Below, in pieces: positions 8,382 through 15,949 of a stretch of DNA of 64,000 nucleotides. The stretch is from Marisediminicola sp040546025 (GTDB lineage Bacteria > Actinomycetota > Actinomycetes > Actinomycetales > Microbacteriaceae), in assembly GCF_040546025.1 (NCBI RefSeq), contig NZ_JBEPNA010000003.1, positions 197,808-261,807 of the forward strand, read 5' to 3'. A model generated the notes under the pieces. The model was given only the letters and a program-made list of their open reading frames with translations, was not told where the DNA came from and ran no database searches. Both the position numbers and the translations under genes were made by a program. The first letter of the stretch is position 1. Every line of letters starts with the position of its first letter.

Positions 8382-8389
8382 CGAGATTG

Positions 8390-9736
8390 ATGAATGGCGC
8401 CGTGCAGTTACCCCTCGACCTGGCCGACTTGTCCGTTACGGCATCCGGTGACGCGCTTGTTCGGCGCACGGTACTCCCGAGCGGCGTGCGTATTCTCAGC
8501 GAACGGGTTCCCGGCGCGCGGAGCGCCACTGTCGGCTACTGGGTCGCCGTCGGTTCCCGCGACGAAGCGCCCGGCACCTTCGGATCGACCCACTTTCTCG
8601 AACACCTCCTGTTCAAGGGCACCCCGACGAGGAGTGCCCTCGACATCGCGGTGAGCTTCGATGCCGTCGGCGGGGAGCACAACGCGATGACCGCGAAAGA
8701 GTACACCTGCTACTACGCGCGGGTGCAGGACCGCGACCTCCCAATGGCCGTCGAGGTCATCGCCGACATGCTCACCTCCTCTCTCCTCGACGGCGAGGAG
8801 TTCGAGACAGAGCGCGAGGTGATCCTCGAAGAGCTCGCCATGGCCGACGACGACCCGTCCGACGTTGCGAGTGAGCGCCTCTTCGAGGCCGTCTTCGGTG
8901 CGCATCCACTCGGGCGGCCGATCGGCGGGAGCGCGGAGACGATCGGTGCCGCGACACGTGACGCCGTGTGGAACCACTACCGCGCGAACTACCGCGCCCA
9001 GGACCTCGTCGTCACGGTGGCCGGAGCGGTCGACCACGACGAGCTCGTCGCCGGCGTCGAGCGCGCCCTCGTCGCCGCGAAGTGGGACCTGTCGATCGAA
9101 GGCGATCCGGTCGAGCGGCGCGCCGCGACCGGCACGCCCATCGAGCGCGGAGCGCCCCTTGTCGTCGTCCAGCGGCCGATCGAGCAGGCGAACGTGCTGC
9201 TGGGAGTCGGCGGCATGCCCTCTGCCGACCCACGCCGCTCCACCATGGCTGTGCTCAACTCGGCCTTCGGCGGGGGCATGTCCTCCCGCCTGTTCCAAGA
9301 GGTGCGGGAGAAGCGCGGCCTGGCCTACTCGGTCTACTCCTTCTCTCCGAGCTACTCGGACGCCGGCCTGTTCGGCATCTACGCGGGATGCTCGCCGGCC
9401 AAGCTCGAGCAGGTCTGCGACATCATGTTGTCGGAGTTCGCGCTCCTTGCGAAGGATGGCATTACCGAGGATGAGCTGGCGCGCGCCGTCGGCCAGTTGA
9501 GCGGCGCGTCCGCCCTCGCCCTCGAGGACTCCGACACACGCATGTCGAGGCTGGGCCGTTCGGAGATCACCCTCGGCGAGTTCGCCGACCTCGACGAGTC
9601 CCTACGCAGACTCGCGCTCGTCACGGTCGACGACGTGCGCGAACTCGCCGCCGACCTGGCCGCGCACCCACTCTCGATTGCCGCCGTCGGAACCATCGAC
9701 GAGTCGATCCTCGCCGGCTTCTCCACCCTCAACTAG
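8390..9736 (+). CDS. M16 family zinc metallopeptidase (insulinase-like)
   Basis: This 448-residue protein has the inverted zinc motif HXXEH (STHFLEHLLFKG, about residue 65) and the distal zinc-ligand Glu in the EREVILEEL helix. A second, non-catalytic M16 domain follows, with the R/Y pair region MSSRLFQEVREKRGLAYSVYS. This is the size of a single-chain MPP/PqqL-like processing peptidase of actinobacteria. The frame is open further upstream, but the ATG at 8390 fits the family N-terminus and has a TANNNT box 8 nt before it. The usual neighbour pnp is not in this window. Confidence 0.92.
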   Translation: MNGAVQLPLDLADLSVTASGDALVRRTVLPSGVRILSERVPGARSATVGYWVAVGSRDEAPGTFGSTHFLEHLLFKGTPTRSALDIAVSFDAVGGEHNAMTAKEYTCYYARVQDRDLPMAVEVIADMLTSSLLDGEEFETEREVILEELAMADDDPSDVASERLFEAVFGAHPLGRPIGGSAETIGAATRDAVWNHYRANYRAQDLVVTVAGAVDHDELVAGVERALVAAKWDLSIEGDPVERRAATGTPIERGAPLVVVQRPIEQANVLLGVGGMPSADPRRSTMAVLNSAFGGGMSSRLFQEVREKRGLAYSVYSFSPSYSDAGLFGIYAGCSPAKLEQVCDIMLSEFALLAKDGITEDELARAVGQLSGASALALEDSDTRMSRLGRSEITLGEFADLDESLRRLALVTVDDVRELAADLAAHPLSIAAVGTIDESILAGFSTLN

Positions 9737-9745
9737 GAATCACCG

Positions 9746-10348
9746 ATGTCGCACTTCCTCTACCTCGTACGCCACGGCGAGCAGCGCGATGCGCAGCACG
9801 GCCTTCCCGACGGGCCCCTCTCGGCGAGGGGAGAGCGTCAGGCAAGGGCGATCGCCGACCGGCTGAGCGGGGTGCCGTTCACGGGCGCCTGGCACTCCCC
9901 CCTCGAGGGGCCGTCGGAGACCGCACGCATCATGACGCAGAGCATGCCGAGCCTCGACCCGCAGCCGTCCGCGTTGCTGTTCGACTGCATCCCCTCCGGC
10001 CCGACGCCCGACATGCCTCAGGGGTTCAAGCCGTTCTTCGGCTCGGTCAGCGATGCGCAGATCGAGGCCGGGCAGGCGCAGATGACGGATGCGGCGGCGG
10101 AGTGGCTCACGCCGAGCCGCGACGACCGCCACGACCTCCTGATCACCCACAACTTCGTGATCGCGTGGTTCGTGCGCGAGGTGTTCGCTGCCCCCGCCTG
10201 GCGCTGGCTGGGCACCAACCAGGCCAACGGCGGGCTCACGATCATCCGGGTCCGCTCGGTCAAGTCGCCCGAACTCATCACGCACAACGATCTCGCGCAC
10301 CTGCCGGTCGAGCTGCGGACCGGCCTGCCGGTGCCGCAGCCGCTCTAG
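9746..10348 (+). CDS. Histidine phosphatase family protein
   Basis: This 200-residue protein begins with the phosphoglycerate-mutase-like signature LVRHGEQRD, where the His is the phospho-accepting residue. It continues with GPLSARGERQARAIA and AWHSPLEGPSETARI. The second catalytic His is in LLITHNFVIAW near residue 135. The family removes phosphate from varied small molecules or proteins, and the substrate here cannot be told. It lies 9 nt after the M16 peptidase gene and is probably co-transcribed. Confidence 0.9.
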   Translation: MSHFLYLVRHGEQRDAQHGLPDGPLSARGERQARAIADRLSGVPFTGAWHSPLEGPSETARIMTQSMPSLDPQPSALLFDCIPSGPTPDMPQGFKPFFGSVSDAQIEAGQAQMTDAAAEWLTPSRDDRHDLLITHNFVIAWFVREVFAAPAWRWLGTNQANGGLTIIRVRSVKSPELITHNDLAHLPVELRTGLPVPQPL

Positions 10349-10358
10349 CCGGCGGGCA

Positions 10359-10859
10359 TCACTCGAGCTCGGTCGTGAGATTCTTCGCGAACCAGTGCGT
10401 CGCGTTCGCGTTGCCGTTGTAGGGCGGGATCTCGACGTAGCCGCTGCTGCGGTAGAGGCCGGAGGCGGCCTGCTGGGCCTCGTTCGTGTCGAGGACAACC
10501 TCGCTCGCGCCGAACGCCCGCGCCCTGACCTCGAGCTCCTCGAGCAGCTGGCGGCCGAGGCCGCGGCCGCGCACGTGGGGTTGCAGCCACAGGTGCTTGA
10601 CCTCGAACCGGGTCACCCCCGCGGAGTGGTCGAGCAGACGGGTGCCGCCGCAGCCGACATCCGCAGGTTCGCCGGCCAGGTCCTCGCCCTCGACGATCAG
10701 GAACACTCCTCGGGGAGGCCCGAAGTCGCCGGCCGCAGGGAAGGTCGCGCGGTACTGGCCCATCGTGGCGGGGAATGACTCCGCGCGGCTCGAGAAGTAC
10801 TCGGCGAGGAGCGCGCGGGCGGCGTCATCGTCCACAGACGCCTCGCGATAGCTGACCAT
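10359..10859 (-). CDS. GNAT family N-acetyltransferase
   Basis: This 166-residue acetyltransferase has the acetyl-CoA motif A as VKHLWLQPHVRGRGLGRQLLEELE (Q/R-x-x-G-x-G/A pattern). The following region, ASEVVLDTNEAQQAASGLYRSSGY, is typical of the GNAT fold. The acceptor substrate is unknown. The ATG at 10859 was chosen because the preceding bases hold a TAGGCT hexamer 7 nt away and the protein begins just before the first family beta-strand. The frame stays open upstream across dapB on the other strand, which I treat as chance. It is convergent with the phosphatase gene and divergent from dapB. Confidence 0.88.
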   Translation of the reverse strand: MVSYREASVDDDAARALLAEYFSSRAESFPATMGQYRATFPAAGDFGPPRGVFLIVEGEDLAGEPADVGCGGTRLLDHSAGVTRFEVKHLWLQPHVRGRGLGRQLLEELEVRARAFGASEVVLDTNEAQQAASGLYRSSGYVEIPPYNGNANATHWFAKNLTTELE

Positions 10860-10866
10860 GTCGATC

Positions 10867-10872
10867 AGCCTA
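10867..10872 (-). promoter_or_regulatory. -10-like hexamer TAGGCT, predicted leaderless start for the GNAT gene
   Basis: Read on the minus strand, TAGGCT ends 7 nt before the ATG at 10859. No ribosome-binding site is visible. Confidence 0.45.
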
Positions 10873-10923
10873 GGGCGAAGCGTCGCCCCGGGACGCGCCG
10901 TCTGGTGCTCGCGGGCGAGTTGG

Positions 10924-10929
10924 TAGATT
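10924..10929 (+). promoter_or_regulatory. -10-like hexamer TAGATT, predicted leaderless start for dapB
   Basis: TAGATT ends 6 nt before the dapB ATG. The predicted transcription start would coincide with the start codon. Confidence 0.5.
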
Positions 10930-10935
10930 GGGGCC

Positions 10936-11682
10936 ATGACAACCAAGGTCGCCGTGGTCGGCGCAACCGGCAGGCTGGGCCAGCTCGTCTCGCGCATCGT
11001 GCGGGAATCCGACGACTTCGAACTCGTCGCGGAACTCGATTCACGCGCCCCGCTCAGCGACATGCTGGCTGCCGACATCGCCGTGGACGTCACCGTGCCC
11101 GGCGTCAGCCAGAAGGTCGTCGACTTCGCCGTCACGAACGGGATCAGCGTGCTCGTCGGCACGAGCGGCTGGTCGAGCGAGCGGATCACCTCCCTGCAGA
11201 GCCGCATTGCCGACACCCCTGCCATCGGCGCCGTCATCATCCCCAACTTCTCCATCGGCTCGGTGCTCGCGACGACGTTCGCGGCGATGGCCGCGCGATT
11301 CTTCGATTCGATCGAGATCGTCGAGACCCACCACGCCTCGAAGGTCGACTCGCCCTCGGGCACAGCGGTGCGCACCGCGGAGCTCATCGGGGCGGCGCGC
11401 GTGACGCACGGTCCCGTCGTTGCCCCGCACACCGACCAGCGCGCCCGCGGGCAGCAGGTCGCGAGCATCCCCATCCACAGCCTGCGGATGCAGGGGGTCG
11501 TGGCCCGTCAGGACGTGCACTTCGGCGGAAACGGCGAGCTGCTCACGCTGAGCCACGAGACCCTCGCTCCGAGTTCGTACGAGGCGGGCATCCTGCTCGC
11601 CCTGCGAGCGACGCGCACCGCCCGAGGGGTCACGGTGGGCCTCGACAAGCTCATCGACCTCACCTCGGGCCTTCCACGTTGA
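10936..11682 (+). CDS. dapB: 4-hydroxy-tetrahydrodipicolinate reductase
   Basis: DapB reduces hydroxy-tetrahydrodipicolinate with NAD(P)H in lysine and diaminopimelate synthesis in the cytosol. This 248-residue protein has the Rossmann motif VAVVGATGRLGQ at the N-terminus. The family signature ETHHASKVDSPSGTA carries the catalytic His pair and Lys, and HFGGNGELLTLSHE lies near the C-terminus. The length is normal for actinobacteria. dapA is about 5.3 kb downstream on the same strand and dapF about 21 kb downstream. The stop overlaps the TTG start of a small membrane protein gene. Confidence 0.96.
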   Translation: MTTKVAVVGATGRLGQLVSRIVRESDDFELVAELDSRAPLSDMLAADIAVDVTVPGVSQKVVDFAVTNGISVLVGTSGWSSERITSLQSRIADTPAIGAVIIPNFSIGSVLATTFAAMAARFFDSIEIVETHHASKVDSPSGTAVRTAELIGAARVTHGPVVAPHTDQRARGQQVASIPIHSLRMQGVVARQDVHFGGNGELLTLSHETLAPSSYEAGILLALRATRTARGVTVGLDKLIDLTSGLPR

Positions 11683-12122
11683 GCGCGCGCATCGGCGCCG
11701 CCCTCATGGCGCTCCTTCTGCTGCTCTATCTGGTCGTCGTCACGCAGCTTGCCGTTCGGCTCATCGTCGTCGACGAACCCGTCTCGCGCGGGATCGGCAT
11801 CGCACTTCTCGTGCTTCCGCTGCTGGGACTCTGGGCGCTCATCGCCGAGGTGCTCTTCGGGGTCAGGAGCCAGCGTCTCGGCGCGATCGTGGCGAGCGAG
11901 GGCCCGCTGCCGGCCGAATTGCTGCCGCTGCGGCCGAGCGGTCGCCCCGATCGCAGCGCAGCCGACGTCGATTTCCCGCGCTATCAGGCCGAGGTCGAGA
12001 ATGACCCGGGCAACTGGAGGACCTGGTTCCGGCTCGGCCTCGCCTATGACGCGTGCGGCGATCGGCGCCGCGCCCGCCAGTCCATCCGTCGGGCGATCTC
12101 GCTCAGCCGCGCGACCGCCTGA
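11679..12122 (+). CDS. Small two-helix membrane protein with a TPR-like tail
   Basis: This 147-residue protein has two hydrophobic segments, about residues 6-28 (LMALLLLLYLVVVTQLAVRL) and 36-60. A cytosolic tail follows that ends in WFRLGLAYDACGDRRRARQSIRRAI, which resembles one TPR hairpin. The proposed start is a TTG overlapping the dapB stop (TTGA); the internal ATG at 11706 would delete half of the first helix. It is found as a dapB-linked hypothetical in related actinobacteria as far as I recall, and its function is unknown. Confidence 0.75.
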   Translation: MSARIGAALMALLLLLYLVVVTQLAVRLIVVDEPVSRGIGIALLVLPLLGLWALIAEVLFGVRSQRLGAIVASEGPLPAELLPLRPSGRPDRSAADVDFPRYQAEVENDPGNWRTWFRLGLAYDACGDRRRARQSIRRAISLSRATA

Positions 12123-12128
12123 GCCCGA

Positions 12129-13070
12129 TTAGCGCTCGTCGACGAGCGAGTCGATCGCCGACTCCACGGTCGCGTGGCGGAAGCGGAAGCCGTCGGCGAG
12201 CAGCGCCGATGGAACCATCTTCTGGCTGTTCAACAGAAGTTCGCGGCCGGCCTCGCCCATCCCGAGCGAGATGACCCTCTCGGGGATCGCAAACAGGTAC
12301 GGCCGGTGCAACTTCCTGGCCAGGTACTTCGTCAGTCGGTCGGAGGTCGCAGGAACGGGGCCGGCGAGGTTCACCGGACCGCTGAGCGATGAGGTGAGGA
12401 GGTGCCGGATGGCGGCCGCCTCATCGTAGAGGCTGATCCACGGCCAGTACTGGCCGCCGGTACCCATCCGGGCGCCGGCACCCAGCTTGGTGGCGATCAT
12501 CAGCGGCTTGATGCCGCCGCCGTTGCCGATGACGAGCCCGGTGCGGAAGGTGACGAGTCGCGTCTTCTCCGGGCCGATGCGCGCGGCCTCCTCCCACGCC
12601 TCGACGACGTCGGCGAGGAAGCCGGTTCCGCGGTCGGAGCCGTCGACCAGACGCTCGCCGGGGCGATCGCCGTAGATTCCCACGGCGGACGCCGACAGGA
12701 ACACCGCCGGCGGCGTCGAGGCCCGGCTCATCGCCTGGGCGAGTGCTCTGGTCGTGTCCAGGCGTGAGTCGAGAATCGTCTTCTTGTAGCCGGGAGTCCA
12801 CGGGATGCGTCCGAGCGATGCGCCGGACAGGTTGATCACGGCATCCATCGAGTCCATCAGGTTCGCGTCGATCATGCCGGCGCTCGGCGCCCAGTTGTGC
12901 TCGTCGGGCCCCTTCGGCTGTCGCCGGACGAGCTTCTGCACGTCGTGGCCGGCATCACGCAGCTGGCGCACCAGTTCCGTGCCGACGAGGCCGGATGCCC
13001 CGGACACGAGCACGGTCAGATTGGCCTTCTTGCGCGCGCGGGAGGCCGCGGGGCGACGGACCTGCGCCAC
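12129..13070 (-). CDS. TIGR01777 family epimerase (SDR-type, YfcH-like)
   Basis: This 313-residue extended short-chain dehydrogenase-like protein has the NAD-binding motif VLVSGASGLVGTELVRQL. The family landmarks INLSGAS, FLSASAVGIYGDR and RTGLVIGNGGGIKPLM follow. A C-terminal DUF1731-like segment ends with LLADGFRFRHATVESAID. Substrate and reaction are unknown for the family. The GTG start at 13070 overlaps the last base of the OsmC stop, so both genes are one transcript. The C-terminal codons form a 16-bp palindrome (12132-12147) next to the convergent gene end. Confidence 0.92.
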   Translation of the reverse strand: MAQVRRPAASRARKKANLTVLVSGASGLVGTELVRQLRDAGHDVQKLVRRQPKGPDEHNWAPSAGMIDANLMDSMDAVINLSGASLGRIPWTPGYKKTILDSRLDTTRALAQAMSRASTPPAVFLSASAVGIYGDRPGERLVDGSDRGTGFLADVVEAWEEAARIGPEKTRLVTFRTGLVIGNGGGIKPLMIATKLGAGARMGTGGQYWPWISLYDEAAAIRHLLTSSLSGPVNLAGPVPATSDRLTKYLARKLHRPYLFAIPERVISLGMGEAGRELLLNSQKMVPSALLADGFRFRHATVESAIDSLVDER

Positions 13071-13498
13071 TACGCGAGGCTGGCTTCGAGGGTGATCGAG
13101 GTGCCGCTGAGCGCGAGGGACACCGGGCAGGTCGCCTTCGCCTCCTCGGCAATGCGCTCGAAGTCCTGCTCGCTGATTCCGGGCACCTTGGCGCTGACCA
13201 GCAGGTGGCTGCCGGTGATGCCCGGGCCGGGCTCGAAGGTCACGGCCGCGGTCACCTGAATGTGCTCCGGGGGAGTTCCGTTGGTCGCGAGGAGGTGGGC
13301 GAACTGCATCGAGAAGCAGGCCGAGTGTGCCGCTCCCAGAAGTTCCTCGGGGTTGCTCTTCCCGGCCAGTCCGTTGGTGCGTGCGGCCCAGGACATCGGC
13401 AGGTCGACGAAGCCGCCGGACGAGTCGAGTGTTGTCTGGCCGCTGCCCGAGGCCAGGTCGCCGTGCCACAGGGTGGTTGATTCGCTGGTTACCGCCAT
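13070..13498 (-). CDS. OsmC/Ohr family peroxiredoxin-like protein
   Basis: This 142-residue OsmC-fold protein has the two redox cysteines expected for peroxide reduction: one in AAHSACFSMQFA (about residue 60) and one in AKATCPVSLALSG (about residue 123). The family reduces organic hydroperoxides in the cytosol, usually with lipoyl-type or low-molecular-weight thiols. The ATG is preceded by GAAGGGG. It is the first gene of a two-gene unit with the epimerase. Confidence 0.93.
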   Translation of the reverse strand: MAVTSESTTLWHGDLASGSGQTTLDSSGGFVDLPMSWAARTNGLAGKSNPEELLGAAHSACFSMQFAHLLATNGTPPEHIQVTAAVTFEPGPGITGSHLLVSAKVPGISEQDFERIAEEAKATCPVSLALSGTSITLEASLA

Positions 13499-13584
13499 GA
13501 TGAAGCCCCTTCGTTTGCGGTTCAGCCTAGGCCACGCACCCGCGCGCGAGCAGGTGTTGCGACCTAGTCAACGGGCGAGCGCGA

Positions 13585-14313
13585 CTACGGGGCTACTCGC
13601 CCGTTCTCGTTGAACGTGGCGAACGTCAGAGGCATCAAGGCGGCGAAGTGCTGCTCCATCTGCTCCGCAGCCATCTCGATCTCGCGCTGCGGATAGGACG
13701 GGAAGTGCGTGCCCTCACGCTTGGTGCGCAGTGACAGGAAGTTCATCAGCGAGCGCGCGTTCATCGTCACGTACATCGACGAGTAGATGTTGAGCGGCAG
13801 CACGATTCGCGCGACCTCCCGAGCGACGCCCGCGTCCAGCATCCGCTGGTACGACTCGAACGCCGCGGTCGACACGCGCTTGGCCTCCGACTGCACCAGC
13901 TCCGTCTGCTCCGGCGTTCCGGGGAGGAAGTCGTAGGCGCCGGGCTTGCCGACCTGCACGAGGTTGCGCTCGGGTCCGGGTACGTAGAAGACGGGGTTGA
14001 GCTCGCGGTAGCGGCCGGATTCCTCGTTGTAGGAGGCGATTCGGTGCCGCATGAACTCGCGAAACACGAAGATCGGGGCCTGCACGTAGAAGGTCATCGA
14101 GTTGTGCTCGAACGGCGATCCGTGGCGGTCGCGCATCAGGTAGTTGATGAGCCCCTTGCTGCGCGACGTGTCGAGCTCCTCGTCCTTGGCCGCGTCGAGG
14201 GTCTGCTCGCCCTGCGTTGAGACGCGGGCGGCGAAGAGCACGTCGGCGTCGCTCGCGTTCGCGCGGATGAGTTCGACTGTGACGTCGCTGCGGAATTGGA
14301 TGTCGTGGGGCAC
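13585..14313 (-). CDS. thyX: FAD-dependent thymidylate synthase ThyX
   Basis: ThyX makes dTMP from dUMP using methylene-tetrahydrofolate and reduced FAD. The ThyX motif RHRxxSxNExSxR appears exactly as RHRIASYNEESGR. The dUMP-binding and subunit-contact segments NSMTFYVQAPIFVFREFM and LNIYSSMYVTMNARSL flank it. I place the start at the GTG at 14313 (242 residues) because a TATCGT hexamer ends 7 nt before it, as in many genes of this window. A GTG at 14322 would add three residues and overlaps that hexamer. No thyA is present in the window. Confidence 0.95.
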   Translation of the reverse strand: MPHDIQFRSDVTVELIRANASDADVLFAARVSTQGEQTLDAAKDEELDTSRSKGLINYLMRDRHGSPFEHNSMTFYVQAPIFVFREFMRHRIASYNEESGRYRELNPVFYVPGPERNLVQVGKPGAYDFLPGTPEQTELVQSEAKRVSTAAFESYQRMLDAGVAREVARIVLPLNIYSSMYVTMNARSLMNFLSLRTKREGTHFPSYPQREIEMAAEQMEQHFAALMPLTFATFNENGRVAP

Positions 14314-14320
14314 GCGCCTC

Positions 14321-14326
14321 ACGATA
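14321..14326 (-). promoter_or_regulatory. thyX: -10-like hexamer TATCGT, predicted leaderless start for thyX
   Basis: On the minus strand TATCGT ends 7 nt before the GTG at 14313, which supports that start over the one at 14322. Confidence 0.4.
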
Positions 14327-14379
14327 GCGCGGCCCCGCGTAATGATCTGTCACACTCGCCGCTCTCAGGCAGCACGACG

Positions 14380-14385
14380 TAGCCT
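14380..14385 (+). promoter_or_regulatory. -10-like hexamer TAGCCT, predicted leaderless start for the thioredoxin-like gene
   Basis: TAGCCT ends 6 nt before the ATG at 14392, with no ribosome-binding site between. Confidence 0.45.
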
Positions 14386-14391
14386 GATTGC

Positions 14392-14850
14392 ATGAACCCG
14401 GCGGCCACCCTCGCGATCCTGTTCGGTCTCGTTGCGCTCGCGACCCTGCTCGGCCTCATCTGGCGGGCCGCCAACGGCCGCGTCAGCGCGGGCGACCAGT
14501 CCCTCGTCTCCCTGCCCGAGCTGCCGGATGCCCGCGTCACGCTCCTGCAGTTCTCCACCGACGTGTGCGCCCCCTGCGTGCCGACCCGGGCGCTGCTCGG
14601 CAGGATCGCGGACGAGAACGACGGCGTGCAGCACGTCGACATCGACCTGACCCACCGGCCGGAGCTCGCCACCCGCTTCCGGGTGCTACAGACGCCGACG
14701 ACGCTCGTGCTCGATTCCCGCGGGGCCGTCCGCGCCCGCATCGGCGGCGCCCCGAGAGCGGCCGAGGTGCGCGCCGCGGTCGCGGGGATCCTCGGTGCGA
14801 GGACGGATGCTGCGGCCGTCGCCAACGCCTCCGGAACGGCCACGCGATGA
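14392..14850 (+). CDS. Membrane-anchored thioredoxin-like protein
   Basis: This 152-residue protein has one N-terminal membrane segment (residues 4-24, TLAILFGLVALATLLGLIW). A thioredoxin domain with active site CAPC (in FSTDVCAPCVPTRAL, about residue 62) follows. The cis-Pro loop is RVLQTPTTLVLD. CAPC is an unusual dipeptide compared with CGPC of cytosolic thioredoxins. Orientation is probably N-out/C-in or the reverse; topology cannot be fixed. The stop overlaps the ATG of the DUF4395 gene. Such thioredoxin/DUF4395 pairs recur in actinobacteria and suggest a membrane thiol relay. Confidence 0.87.
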   Translation: MNPAATLAILFGLVALATLLGLIWRAANGRVSAGDQSLVSLPELPDARVTLLQFSTDVCAPCVPTRALLGRIADENDGVQHVDIDLTHRPELATRFRVLQTPTTLVLDSRGAVRARIGGAPRAAEVRAAVAGILGARTDAAAVANASGTATR

Positions 14851-15338
14851 CCGGGCTGCCGTCGACTGGGCAGCAGCCGTCGGGGCGCGACCAGATTGAC
14901 CCGCGCGGTCCCAGGTTCGGTGCCGGGATCACCGCGCTCCTGTTGCTGGGGGTCCTAGGGCTTGAGCTGTCGGGGTACACGACCTCCGCCGCGCTGCTTC
15001 TCGCCGCGATCGCCGCGCTGTTCGCGTGGGGCGCCTTCGCCGGCATCCGGCGCCACCCCTACGCCGTCCTCTTCGCGCGGTTCGTCCGGCCGCAGCTCGC
15101 CCCGACGTCCGAGCGCGAGGGAGCGGCGCCGCCGACCTTCGCCCAGGGTGTCGGACTCGCCGTTACGCTCGCAGGGCTCGTGCTTCACCTGCTCGGGGTG
15201 CCTCTCGCGATCGGCGTCGCCGCCGGCGCGGCGTTCATCGCTGCGTTCCTCAATGCCGTCTTCGCCTACTGCCTCGGCTGCCAGATCTACCTCGGCCTGC
15301 TCCGTGCGGGGCTGCTCGGCCCCTCCGCCCGGGCCTGA
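14847..15338 (+). CDS. DUF4395 integral membrane protein
   Basis: This 163-residue protein has four likely membrane helices. It begins with the typical DUF4395 opening IDPRGPRFGAGITA and ends with the conserved motif FAYCLGCQIYLGL. The paired cysteines of CLGC sit at a membrane edge and could exchange disulfides with the adjacent thioredoxin-like protein; that is an inference from pairing. The ATG overlaps the upstream stop by 4 nt. A repeat-rich accessory region follows immediately. Confidence 0.88.
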   Translation: MTGLPSTGQQPSGRDQIDPRGPRFGAGITALLLLGVLGLELSGYTTSAALLLAAIAALFAWGAFAGIRRHPYAVLFARFVRPQLAPTSEREGAAPPTFAQGVGLAVTLAGLVLHLLGVPLAIGVAAGAAFIAAFLNAVFAYCLGCQIYLGLLRAGLLGPSARA

Positions 15339-15390
15339 CCCGCCTGCCGGTTCGCGCAGCGACCGGGTGTGCCTGACTGCTGGTTGAGCA

Positions 15391-15464
15391 GGTCGCGCGG
15401 CGACCGTGTCTGACTGCAGGTCGCGCGGCGACCGTGTCTGACTGCAGGTCGCGCAGGTCTGACC
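15391..15464 (+). repeat. Tandem 28-nt repeat derived from a REP-like palindrome
   Basis: Two identical 28-nt units lie at 15391-15418 and 15419-15446. Each starts GGTCGCGCGGCGACC, itself an inverted repeat, and ends GTGTCTGACTGCA. A truncated third unit occupies 15447-15464. A degenerate unit with the preceding TGGTTGAGCA lies just upstream. Confidence 0.8.
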
Positions 15465-15468
15465 TCTC

Positions 15469-15580
15469 GTGTCGCCAAAGTCGGAGTCGACGTGACGGCC
15501 CACGTCGGGGGCACCGGAGTCCCCGGTTTCTGGTTCCTGCCGGGGCTGTTAAATGGCGTGCCCTCCGACTTTGACGACAC
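15469..15580. mobile_element. MITE-like inverted-repeat element, copy A (112 bp)
   Basis: The left end GTGTCGCCAAAGTCGGA (15469-15485) and right end TCCGACTTTGACGACAC (15564-15580) are inverted repeats matching at 16 of 17 positions. No open frame of note lies inside, and no target duplication is visible. Two similar-sized copies lie nearby. Confidence 0.55.
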
Positions 15581-15650
15581 AGCTGTGACCTCAGCGGGGA
15601 CGCGAAGGACCGATCGCTGTGTGCCGAGGACGTTCGGCGCCCGATCGCTT

Positions 15651-15673
15651 GTTGAGTAGGTCGCGCGGCGACC
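15651..15673 (+). repeat. REP-like palindromic element copy
   Basis: GTTGAGTAGGTCGCGCGGCGACC (in two blocks: GTTGAGTAGGTCGCG and CGGCGACC) matches the core of the repeats at 15382-15405. This family of palindromes is widespread in Microbacteriaceae intergenic regions as far as I know. Confidence 0.6.
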
Positions 15674-15718
15674 CGCGACGCCGCTGACCTGACCCACACA
15701 TTGTGTGTCGCACCTTGT

Positions 15719-15831
15719 GTGTCACCAAAGTCGGAGTCGACCTGCGGCCCCACTACTGTGGGCAGAGCCAATCCGGGCCTCGGAGTGTCGCTCCGGCCGT
15801 GAACGTGTTCGACTTCCGACGTTGACGACAA
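15719..15831. mobile_element. MITE-like inverted-repeat element, copy B (113 bp)
   Basis: The left end GTGTCACCAAAGTCGGA (15719-15735) shares the following GTCGAC with copy A. The right end, TCCGACGTTGACGACAA (15815-15831), is its diverged inverted repeat. The interiors of A and B differ. Confidence 0.5.
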
Positions 15832-15949
15832 CCTCGCCGGGCCGCCCCAGCGCGGCCCACCGCTCCTCCCGAACGTCATCCCACCAGCCTCTCTCCACCA
15901 TTCCGGCCAAAGCCCCCTCGGGCTGGGGGGAGGCCGTCATCGTGGCCCG

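Larger units (their letters stand above)
15339..15949. other. Non-coding repeat-rich region upstream of the AbiEi-like gene
   Basis: About 610 bases contain no convincing gene. They hold REP-like palindromes of the GGTTGAGCAGGTCGCG type, a tandem 28-nt repeat, and two ~112-bp elements with inverted ends. Open frames here on both strands are low-complexity by-products of these repeats. Confidence 0.7.

Noticed and set aside
12132..12147. Perfect 16-bp palindrome CGCTCGTCGACGAGCG
   Set aside because: It lies in the last codons of the epimerase (LVDER) and lacks flanking T runs. It may help termination between convergent genes but is equally explained by codon use.
15250..15879. Minus-strand frames over the repeat region 15250-15879
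   Set aside because: They consist of repeat units with Arg/Ser-rich translations and no start signals.
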